Shown: piece after piece, positions 49,848-59,100 of the stretch
How the letters are laid out: every line of letters starts with the position of its first letter
How positions within the stretch are numbered: position 1 is the stretch's first letter
Source: Lineus longissimus
Lineage: Eukaryota > Nemertea > Pilidiophora > Heteronemertea > Lineidae
Assembly (NCBI RefSeq): GCF_910592395.1
Contig: NC_088321.1
Coordinates: 11,782,001-11,846,000 of the forward strand
Direction: 5' to 3'
Length of the DNA stretch: 64,000 nucleotides
Made by a program: the position numbers and the translations under genes
The notes under the pieces: model-generated
Told to the model about the DNA's origin: nothing
The model's database searches: none
Seen by the model: the letters and a program-made list of their open reading frames with translations, nothing else

Positions 49848-50061
49848 CGATCATATCTATTGCCAACGCGGTGCCTTAGCTGGGGAATATGAAGGCATCA
49901 TCTTGTCGGAGCTCGATTACCCCGATACCAAGACGACACTGACAATTACGTTATATCAGAGTCGTTGCACTATCAGTGAAAAGTCCAGTAAGGTTTTTGT
50001 GGCCCGATGTGTCTTCGAGGACTATGAACCCACACACCGGTCGACAGACGGGGCGGAATAA
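49848..50061 (+). pseudogene. Candidate exon, possibly a decayed exon 2 of a third unit
   Basis: A good acceptor (CCCTTATTTCCGTGCAG) precedes CGATCATATC; unit 1 exon 2 starts CGATCGATTC with the same phase. The frame then runs 71 codons to TAA, reading GIILSELDYPDTKTTLTITL, which resembles CIVLST.LESGTLMTILTV of unit 1 in strand pattern though identity is low. Codons look protein-like. The 3' flank of unit 2 is repeated about 500 bp downstream, as expected if this was once a full unit. It could instead be an unrelated exon or a chance frame. Confidence 0.3.
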
Positions 50062-51334
50062 AATTTCCACATCCGGCTCGCATAGGCTTGAGTGAGTAAC
50101 TAAGGTAACCGAACAGTAAGCAAGTACACCTACCCACGCGCAACCCTAACCGGATTTGGATAATTTTGAAATGGAAGACTCCATGGCGACGTAAAGCAAA
50201 TATCAAATCGTCTTTAAAGTAGATTTTTGGCGGTATCTTATTGGTTGTTCGCGAGGGGGTGGTGGGGGGGGGGGGGGCAGACACATGCAGAGCTCGTAAT
50301 GTATGTGGGATAACAACCACGATTAGCAACCGTGTAAATATGGAAACGACGTTGATTTTAATGAGAATGAATGCCAACTGATTATGATATGCTTGTTACA
50401 AGAGACATACCGTGTTGATTATTGAGAATGTAAACAACATTTTGGCAGCATCATGTGCGTTGGACATGCTATGTTTGGTCTGTTCCTTATGTCTAGTCTA
50501 TATGATTGGGATCAGCGTGGACTTGAATGACCTCGTCGATTGGTTATCGCGTGATTTCGTATTCCCGGTGGGTAAAGGTATCTGTTGGCCTAAGAAAAAT
50601 ACGTGCTTACCTGGAGACAGACAAAATATTAGTTCATTTTGAGGGGCGTATATCAGGCCCGCATTCATTATTTTTAGCCTTGTTTCTATTGTTTTGCCTT
50701 CATCCACCGTGGTATTGTTCACAAATTTGACTCATTCCACGATCTTTCCTCGGGATGAACTGATGTTGTTTTGCGTGTTTTTTTCCGATAGGACAAATAT
50801 TTACAACTCCAAAAAAGCCGGCTATTTCAGTTTTATATTTTAGAGTTCGATCGTGACAGTGCACTTGCATACAGTGTATATGATTTAACAAACAATTGCA
50901 TGTGTGAAAATCGACGCCACACAAATACGTTTCTCCAGATATTGTGTTCCCTTCAGGTGGCAAGTGGTGGGCCACTACTTCCTAGCCACGAGGCACATTC
51001 CGCACTTGGGAGATTACGACTTGACTGGTTGTCATATTGAGCGATTTGAACCTTAGCCAGCATCGATTACTCGTAACATTTTGACCAGGCTTAAATCGAA
51101 TCCTCATTGCAATCTCTGTCTTCGGACACACGAACAGTTACCTTTTTTTACAGACTGCCAAGACCCTGATTCAAACCTTGTGCCGCAATAAGTATGAAAG
51201 CCGATTTATGAGTGTTGCGTACGTGAGTTTGCGTGCTTGAGCATGCTTGATGACATACACTGATCTGTGTTCATCGCAATTTGTCTTTTGTAAGGGTAGC
51301 AAAACATATATATTTCAATGGAACTTGTCCTTAT
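50062..51334. other. Flank with duplicated 3' segment of a unit
   Basis: 50569-50690 matches 45163-45290 downstream of unit 2 (GAAAAATACGTGCTTACCTGG, TTTTGAGGG.CG, AGGCCC.CATT). A G-run lies at about 50262-50277. There is no intact gene. Antisense open frames near 50.0-50.4 kb run through the G-run. Confidence 0.4.
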
Positions 51335-51600
51335 ACAAATCGAGTGCACGCAAGTACAGATAGTGTCATCTATCCGGGGAAATGTGTATGTAATGGCTCA
51401 GTTCGTCATATCTACATATTACTCTGAATTTCGTCAGATATTTTTGAGCCATATTCATTGTGAAATACAGCAAAATGTAAATTATGCATAATACAATTAA
51501 ACATTAATGTCTGTTGTTTGATACAATACAGCAATCAATTGCTGATCGTTTGATATAATGCTATAAGACGTAATTATACACTTCTGCAATACTCTCCATC
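51335..51600. promoter_or_regulatory. Diverged 5' flank of the disrupted unit
   Basis: Words such as GAGTGCACGCAAGTACAGATAG, TCATCTATCCGGGGAAATG and TACATATTACTC line up with the 5' flanks of units 1 and 2. It is further from exon 1 (about 1.2 kb) because the inverted repeat at 51.8-52.1 kb intervenes. Confidence 0.35.
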
Positions 51601-51832
51601 ACTCCAGTAGATGGCGCGGAAGTATACTTTTCGCCGCATCGAAGTCACATGATGACAGAGAATACGTTGCCGGCTGCACTTTCAAAAGGTTTTCGAAGTT
51701 ATTTTACTCTCAGAAACTAGAGAATTTAAGTGAATGAAACCAACCACATTTTATTTACTCATCACAGTAGGACATATTGTTGTTACCTAAAGGCCCCCCA
51801 ATGGCGGTCCCCAAAAGGAACCATGTTCTGAA

Positions 51833-52094
51833 GGAAGAGGCTAGAGAAGGAGGTCCAGGACAGATTGCCGCGAAAATTTATAAATAGTTTGGGAAGCTGG
51901 CTTGACATCCTGACAAATCCGGCCATCAATCACTCGATATGTGGCCTCGATATGTTTACTCCCTCAATCAGAAAGATGCGTAAGGAGTAGGCCCTGTTTG
52001 CAAGAGGATGCTGCAAGAGGATGTTATAAGTTTCCCGAACTATTTATAAATTTTCGCGGCAATCTGTCCTGGACCTGCTTCTCTAGCCTCTTCC
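51833..52094. repeat. 63-bp inverted repeat with 136-bp loop
   Basis: The left arm 51833-51895 and right arm 52032-52094 are near-perfect reverse complements (GAGGCTAGAGAAG..GGTCCAGGACAGATTGCC..AATTTATAAATAGTT). Read outward to inward, both arms encode the same short end, EEARE(G/A)GPGQIAAKIYK followed by TAG: left arm on the plus strand (frame open from ATG 51801), right arm on the minus strand. It may be two inverted copies of the 3' end of some coding sequence. The parent gene is not recognised. Confidence 0.65.
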
Positions 52095-52651
52095 TGTTCT
52101 GAAAGATAGACACGCCTTTGGGAGACCAAGAAGTTACCTTTAATACGATGCATGCCTTTATTGCGGTAGACGAAAAACCAAGTGTATTTGATTTGGCACT
52201 GGTCAGTATATAGGCCTGTGCTTCGGCCTCGGTCGGTCTGCCAAATGTCCGAATTTGCATTATGGAAACACAATTAACGCTCCTGAATTTCAAAAACTGT
52301 CAGTCAGTTCAACCGCGTGCTCATGTTGCCTCTGTCCTGGTTTACAGTGACCCGTACTTGAAACTGCAGCGAAAGAGGCTGGTAGCTTTTTTCTAATAAG
52401 CCCGGTCTGCCCGGCTGGGACAGAATTTCTGTTCCACTCAGGTCGACGGTGGACTTTTTGTGTCGATTGTTTTTTTATCTTTTACTCCGTCAGCTGCGCC
52501 ACCTAGAGTCAAGTTGGATGTGATGGCTGCGCCATCTTATGTAGAAATATTATACGTAACTTAGAAATAATGGCTCCAATCAAATATTAGTTGTACTCTC
52601 TGTATGGAAAAAAAGATAAAAATACTGCAGAAAAAAATACAGCGACCAGCA

Positions 52652-52827
52652 ATGAACATTTTCACAGTGATTTATGTTGTGTTATTCGCCCGAACGGAAC
52701 CAGTGCTGGCATTTCTATCCGCAATACTCACACGTTGTTCATCACGTGTCTCAATCCAAGCAAATCTCGGTGAAATTGGAACGGCATCAAAAATCGAGTG
52801 CTGCCTTCAATGCACTGAAAATGACTG
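52652..52827 (+). pseudogene. Disrupted unit, exon 1 first part (PAN-like gene cut by Gypsy element)
   Basis: ATG 52652 opens a signal peptide (MNIFTVIYVVLFARTEPVLA) and the first half of the PAN-like module (IECCLQCTENDC). Immediately after the sixth-last of these codons the LTR of a retrotransposon begins; reading on, translation ends at TAA after a few LTR codons. The second half of the same exon resumes in frame at 61082-61215 once the element and one copy of the ACTG target duplication are set aside. Both halves are otherwise free of stops, so the gene was probably intact when the element landed. This haplotype likely carries a null allele. Confidence 0.7.
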
Positions 52828-53209
52828 TGTTACCATGTATTAAGGGGTTAAAGGGTCTAGGCCTAGTTATTCTAATATAGTTATTCCTTCTAGGCCTATG
52901 GGGCTTTGTTATGTTAATCTTTCAGGGAATGTAGGCCTTTGGCACTACAGATCTGTGCCATTTACTCCCTGTCTGTCCCTGCATTTATAGTAATAGTAAT
53001 ATCATGGTTTTCATTTACAACAGGTTAGTGCAGTGTTGTATTATTTTGTACATTTTCATCTTTCCCCATTTTGTATCATCTAAGCCATTTACTCCCTGTC
53101 TGTCCCTGCATTTATAGTAATAGTAATATCATGGTTTTCATTTACAACAGGTGTTTGCGTGAGTAATTGATATAATACGTGCTGTGAAAGGTCATTCCTA
53201 TCGGCTACA
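52828..53209 (+). repeat. 5' LTR of Gypsy element
   Basis: The 382-bp LTR begins TGTTACC and ends CTACA (TG..CA). It appears identical to the 3' LTR by base-by-base reading. A 69-bp direct repeat (52957-53025 and 53084-53152; GCCATTTACTCCCTGTCTGT onward) lies inside, so each LTR carries two copies 127 bp apart. ACTG precedes it as target duplication. Confidence 0.92.
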
Positions 53210-53211
53210 TT

Positions 53212-53229
53212 TGGAGGTTCCACCGAGAT
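53212..53229 (+). other. Primer binding site for tRNA-Gln
   Basis: TGGAGGTTCCACCGAGAT begins two bases after the 5' LTR and is complementary over 18 nt to the 3' end of animal tRNA-Gln (…ATCTCGGTGGAACCT plus CCA). It marks where minus-strand cDNA synthesis starts. Confidence 0.85.
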
Positions 53230-54226
53230 CTCACGCACCCAAGCTGACACGCCCCATACCACCTGTAAGAAACCACTCCAAGCTGACATCGAGATGGCCA
53301 CTACGTCGACGGCTGTGAGATAATTCGTATACGATTAAAATTTCATTCTGGATCCTTCAGCGCTGTTTGTTTAACCCTATTCTGTACGTTTTCGCGTTGC
53401 GCTAGAATACTTTCGCGTCGTAATGGAATACTTTCGCTTCATTTTGGATTGAATAATTATTGTCATCAACTGGCTCTGTGACTGTTGTGTTTTGATTTTG
53501 TTAGTGTGAACAGTTCTGGTAGCATGTGAAACATGTACATCTTATTCTGTGCATTTTATTCAGTTACAAATCACTGCCTGTAAAATGTATTTAGAATTAC
53601 CTTACATGTATGTAATCTGATTTCATTACTTGGTATTTTATTTGATTTGTATTGCTCTTTTGTGTATGATGCACTACCTGTGATCGGTATTTTGGTGTTT
53701 ACGTCCTTGGGCAACACATTTGACCATCAACTCTTTTAGTTAGGAATTCTGGTTTTGAATTCTGGTTTTCACTTTGAGTTCAGGTTAAACTCTAGTTAAT
53801 TCTTGTGCTCTGGTATCAGAGTCTGGGGAAAATAAATTACTGGTTACGGGGTGTGTTTATTTCATATAGGCTTTATTTTGCATTTCATTTCACCCATTCA
53901 TTCATTTTCAATTCATTCATTTTTCGATTAATCATCCATTTATTATTGTTTGCATTATTCATTCATTCAAAATTATGTGGTTAATCCTCCATTAGTCATA
54001 TGCTTGTTGTTTGTCTGTCATATTTTTCAGTCATTTGCAGTAAGTGTCAGTCCATCATGTATATATGAGATAAAATAAGGGAGAATTCTATATCTCATAT
54101 TATTATTATACTAAAACAACAGTCCGTCATATTATACATTAAAAGTCCGTTAATTGACATATTTTAGTACATCCTACATTAGGATTCTGTTCTTCAACCT
54201 ACATTGTTCGTCGTCATCTGTCCGTC
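53230..54226 (+). other. Untranslated leader of the Gypsy element
   Basis: About 1 kb of non-coding, T-rich sequence with CATT/TTCA repeats at about 53885-53975. It probably holds RNA packaging signals; none can be pointed to. Confidence 0.5.
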
Positions 54227-55915
54227 ATGTCGTTAAAAAGGGAGGACTCCACATGTGTGGACATAGAATCCATAGATGAGTCTGAGGTTCAAGGTTTGAT
54301 CAGCCAATTGAGAGGCCTGAGTCCTAAAATGAAGCAAAAACTGTGCCTTGAAATAGCAAAGGATCCCTCCTTCTCTTACAGCAACCAGGATAATTCAATA
54401 GCACATACTCAATTCAGTACTCCTCTTGAGACTTCAGCCTATCCCTCATTGGAGGAGGGCTGTGTTTTTGGCCATAGGCAAGACCCACGGAGGGTTCAAT
54501 TTGATAAGACTTCACCAAATCCTGGTGTGATTGGTTCTGGTCGCCCCAGCCAATCTTCACATGGTTCCATGTTTTCCCCTTCACCGGATTTAAGTAGGTC
54601 CGTGTCTAGTCCAATGTTTTCCACAGCACACGCTGACTTGGGCAGGTCAGCCTCTACTCATTCTACTTCAGGATTAGGTGTTACTCTGGTTTCTCCCACT
54701 GTGATTCCTCCTTCACTTCAGCGAACTGGTTTTCATGCTGTTAGAACATCGTATTCTAATATGCCACCGCCTGACTTCAATTTGGGTAGATCAATGCCCA
54801 CTCCTACTCCTTCGAATATTGTACCTCATTCTGCGACTTCTTCCGCTGTTCAAGGGTTTTGTCCCAATAATTTTAGAAAGAAATTGACTTATTCTGAGCC
54901 AATGGTTGATGATCCTAATAGTCCATTCCTTAGGCACCGCGCCTCATCATCAACTATAGATCAACATGGTGCTGGTTTATCAAGTTCATCTACTGTTATT
55001 CCTTCTTCAGTAATGAGACATAGTGCTTTGTCTGGTCCTATCATTGATCAGGGCATGTTGCTTTCTTCAGGTCAGGGTTCTAGGATACCTTCTGCTGATA
55101 GGCAACCAATTGGTGTTAGTACCTCTGGGCAAGCCATGTACCTAACTAAACCAAGAATTGCAACATTTTCGGGTACTCAGTCCAAGAATACAGTGTCTTT
55201 TAACCAATGGCGGTATGAGGTTCGTTGCCTCCAGAGATCGGAGTCGGAATTCATTGTTCTGCAGGCCATTCGCCAGTCCTTGCGTTCTCCAGCTTCTGAT
55301 GTTCTTATGAACATGGGTGAGGATGTCACTATTTCAGACCTCCTCACTAAGTTCAACATTGTGTTTGGCAATGTGTTACCTAGTGAGAGGTTATTGGAGC
55401 AGTTTTATTCTGCTCGGCAGTCGACCGAGGAAAATATAGCCTCCTGGAGTTGTCGTCTTGAAGACATATTGACAACTCTGTCAGAGCAATCTGACATTTC
55501 CAATTCCAAGGCCGACATGCTCCGGACCAAGTTCTGGTCAGGTATCCGAGATGAGCGTGTACGCCTTGGCCTTCGTCATTCCTATGATGACGGGCATGCC
55601 TACGAGGCACTTGTCAGAAAGGCTCGTATTCTTGAAGTGGAATTTTCTGTACCTCAACCAACTTCAGTCTCTATGTCTAAATCTTCTAGTGTCACTTCTG
55701 TTCAGTCTCAGCAAGTGACAGTGCCTGAGTCCTCATCATTGGCAGAGAAGGTGGATCAATTGGCCACCCAGGTGAAGTCATTGACTTACAGGCGGTTACA
55801 AAATGTTACTTGCTTCAACTGTGGGGAGAAAGGCCATTATAAAAGGAAATGTACCAAATCCCTAGTTTCAAAACCCCAAATCCAGGCTTCGACAAACTCG
55901 AAGGCACCAGAGTAG
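54227..55915 (+). CDS. gag: Gag polyprotein of Gypsy element
   Basis: ATG 54227 to TAG 55913-55915, 562 codons. Residues 1 to about 300 are a Ser/Pro-rich linker region of low complexity. About 310-475 is the capsid domain (FSGTQSK.TVSFNQWRYEV, RQSLRSPASDVL, FNIVFGNV, LRHSYDDGHAYEALV), which resembles the PNMA-type capsids that vertebrates have domesticated from Gypsy elements. A CCHC zinc knuckle follows at C529-C532-H537-C542 (CFNCGEKGHYKRKC), an RNA-binding nucleocapsid motif. The product assembles particles that package the element RNA. The stop is followed in the same frame by a TGA at 55982 before pol, so pol cannot be reached by a single stop readthrough. Confidence 0.9.
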   Translation: MSLKREDSTCVDIESIDESEVQGLISQLRGLSPKMKQKLCLEIAKDPSFSYSNQDNSIAHTQFSTPLETSAYPSLEEGCVFGHRQDPRRVQFDKTSPNPGVIGSGRPSQSSHGSMFSPSPDLSRSVSSPMFSTAHADLGRSASTHSTSGLGVTLVSPTVIPPSLQRTGFHAVRTSYSNMPPPDFNLGRSMPTPTPSNIVPHSATSSAVQGFCPNNFRKKLTYSEPMVDDPNSPFLRHRASSSTIDQHGAGLSSSSTVIPSSVMRHSALSGPIIDQGMLLSSGQGSRIPSADRQPIGVSTSGQAMYLTKPRIATFSGTQSKNTVSFNQWRYEVRCLQRSESEFIVLQAIRQSLRSPASDVLMNMGEDVTISDLLTKFNIVFGNVLPSERLLEQFYSARQSTEENIASWSCRLEDILTTLSEQSDISNSKADMLRTKFWSGIRDERVRLGLRHSYDDGHAYEALVRKARILEVEFSVPQPTSVSMSKSSSVTSVQSQQVTVPESSSLAEKVDQLATQVKSLTYRRLQNVTCFNCGEKGHYKRKCTKSLVSKPQIQASTNSKAPE

Positions 55916-56106
55916 AGGGACCTCCCTTTGGTTGCCATGTTTCTGATGGTCCCTTTCCTCTGCGTGAAAGTCGTTCTTCTTTGAGGTCAACCAGTCCCAA
56001 ACCACGTAAAAGGTCTCCGCCTCCTGTTGTCAAAACTCGGCGTCCCATTCCGGGTCCTATCAGTAAGGCTAAAAAAACTTCCATCAAAACTTGTTGGCAA
56101 CTCTAA
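55849..56106 (+). CDS. Bridging frame between gag and pol (-1 relative to gag)
   Basis: This 85-codon frame overlaps the end of gag and the start of the pol frame. It encodes a basic, Ser/Arg/Pro-rich segment (LRESRSSLRSTSPKPRKRSP) like nucleocapsid tails. To read gag, this segment and pol in one chain, a -1 shift near 55850-55912 and then a +1 shift near the A7 run (about 56071-56077) would be needed. A one-base length error or mutation in the A-run would remove the second shift. Alternatively the frame is unused and pol is started separately. No standard slippery heptamer in the right phase was found in the gag overlap. Confidence 0.4.
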   Translation: MYQIPSFKTPNPGFDKLEGTRVEGPPFGCHVSDGPFPLRESRSSLRSTSPKPRKRSPPPVVKTRRPIPGPISKAKKTSIKTCWQL

Positions 56107-59100
56107 CGAGTCACATATTTCTATTGAAGACAAGATCTTCACTTGTCTTTTAGACACTGGTTCTATGGTCAGCACAATTTCTGTTTCAGCGTATCAAAAT
56201 CAGTTCGCTGATCTTCCCTTGCATTCCTTAGACAACCTGTTACAAGTTCGCGGTGCTAATGGTGCACGACTTCCTTACCATGGATACATAGAGGTTAGAG
56301 TGAAACGTCCTTTTTCTGATCGTTACTTTGACATACCTTTGCTGGTCGTTCCAGATACCACTTACAATTTCAAGGTTCCTGTTTTGGTTGGCACCAACAT
56401 CCTTTCACTTTGTAATTTTGATCCTGGGTTAAGCTTGCCTAAGCCCTGGAAACTTGCGATTTCCGCTTTGGTCACTTCCCGTAATGCTATTGTTGGAAAT
56501 GTTGTGACTTTGAGTCCTGTCACTTTGCCTCCAGACACTCAGGCCAGGGTCTCTGGTTTCTGTATCACCCATGGTCGTCTTCTTGGTGAAACTTCGGTGA
56601 TGGCTGAGGCTATTCCTGGTGCCCGATTGCCTGGTGATGTTATAATTGTACCCACCTTTCTTGGTCTTGATGGACACAAAAAGGAAAGGGTTGGTCGTTG
56701 TGTCTATAACCACAGTAGGAAAGCTGTCACGATTCCTGGACGTACTGTCCTATGTCGTCTTGTTCGGGCAGAGTCTGTGTCGGAGCGTGATCCATTAGAT
56801 CCTTCTGTTTGTATTCCTTCAGATTATCAACCTTCAATTATTCAGTCTTTGAATTTGGTGAATGATAGTGTAGTCCAGGCTTCACCTTACACTGAACATC
56901 AAAACCAGTTGCTACAAGCCATTGACTTGTCACACATTTCAGCAGATACTATTCAGTCTGACTTGCGTTCCTTGGTGATGAAGTATTCTGATGTCTTTTC
57001 TTTATCAAACACTGATCTTGGTCGGTCCAATCTAGTCACCCATCGCATTGAGTTAAATGACACAATCCCTTTTAAACAACGTTTTCGTCGTATTCCACCT
57101 TCCATGTTTGATGAAGTGAGGTCACATCTGGACCAAATGTTGCAGGCAGGTGTCATCAGGCACTCTAAGAGTCCTTGGGCTTCCAACATGGTCCTGGTGC
57201 GTAAAAAGGACAAGAGTCTCCGCCTATGTGTGGATTTTCGTCAGCTTAACCGCCGTACCATCCGGGACTCTTACGCCTTGCCTCGTCTCGATGAGACTCT
57301 TGATTGTTTATCTGGTGCCAAGTATTTTACCTCTCTTGATCTCCGTTGTGGATATTGGCAATGTGAACTTGATGAAAGTCATAAGGAAAGGACGGCGTTC
57401 ACGGCTGGAAATCTTGGGTTTTATGAATTTAATGTTCTTCCATTTGGCTTGTGCAATGCACCCAGCACTTTTCAACGTATGATGGAGCGTTGCCTTCAGG
57501 ATATTCATCTGCGTGAATGCCTTATCTATTTGGACGACATCGTCATCTTTTCAAGGTCCATAGAGGAGCATCTGGAGCGCTTAGAGCATGTTTTTACCCG
57601 TTTGAGGGAGTGCGGTTTGAAACTCAAATCTTCTAAGTGCTCATTTCTTATGGAGAATATTAAATATTTGGGTCATTCTGTTTCGGCGTCTGGCATTGAG
57701 CCTGATAACGATAAGATTGAGGCCATTGCCTCCTGGCCTGTTCCTCAGAGGTCAGAGGACGTTCGAAGGTTTCTTGGTTTTGCGGGGTATTATAGACGTT
57801 TCGTCAAGGGATTTTCGTCCTTAGTCCGTCCATTGAATGATCTTCTTCCTCCTACTGGCACTAAGACCAAGAAGGGAGCCAAGAAACCTGTTTGTACTCC
57901 TTTTTATTGGGGAGAGGAGCAGCAGTCGGCCTTCGACAACATGAAGTCGATTTTATCAAACTCTCCAGTTCTTGGCTTTGCTGACTTTTCCCTCCCTTTT
58001 GAACTCCATACAGATGCGTCCTCTACGGGGCTTGGAGCTATTTTATATCAGGTTCAGGATGGTCATCGGCGTGTCATTTCTTTTGCTAGCCGTAGTCTTA
58101 ACAAGGCTGAGAAGAATTATTCAGCGTATAAGCTTGAGTTTCTCGCCCTCAAATGGGCCGTTACTGAGAAATTTTATGACTATCTATACGGTCATCGGTT
58201 CTCAGTGAAAACTGATAACAATCCTTTGACCTACGTTCTTACATCGGCCAAGTTGGATGCCACTGGGCATCGCTGGCTGGCTGAACTCTCTTGTTTTGAT
58301 TTTGATATTTCGTACGTACCTGGAACATCAAATGTCGATGCTGATAGCCTCTCTCGAATCCCTTGGGAAAAGGTTGAGTCCGAGAGTGTTCAGGCTATTT
58401 GTCAGTCATCACATGTTGATGGGTTTGTTGATTCACTTTGTCTTTCTATACCAGACTTGACTATGAATTGTGAGGATTCCCCTTGGCCTAAAGTTGATCT
58501 GCGAGCAGAGCAGCGAGCTGATGCAACTTCGAGTAGGTTAATTTCTTGGGTCGAGTCTGATAAATGTCCAAGCAAAAGTCTTTTATCCGATGTTCAGGAC
58601 AAAGACTTATCTCGTTTATGTCGCTTTTGGTCTAATCTGTCTCTTGTTGATGGTTTGCTTTGTCGCAAAACTATCATCAATGACCAACCATATCAACAAA
58701 TCATCGTTCCATCTGCATTTCGTTCACAAGTCATAGAAGGGTTTCATGACCATTTGGGTCATCTCGGTCGTGATCGGACGACAGATTTTATTAAACGTAG
58801 GTTTTATTGGCCTGGTATGACTTCAGATGTCGAGCGTTATGTTCATAATTGTCTTTCTTGTATTCGGCGGAAGTCGCCTCACTTGCCTGAGCGTGCACCT
58901 CTGGTGAACATCACCACAACTGCACCAATGCAGTTAGTTTGCATGGACTTCTTGTCCTTGGAACCTTCTCATGGCTATGAGAATATCTTAGTCATAACGG
59001 ATCATTTTTCCAAGTATGCTCAGGCCATACCGACTAGGAGTCAAACTGCGACTACCACAGCCAGAGTGCTGTTTGATAACTATATTGTGCATTATGGAAT

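Noticed and set aside
49973-50377. 134-codon minus-strand open frame
   Set aside because: It is antisense to the candidate exon and runs through a G-run giving a proline stretch.
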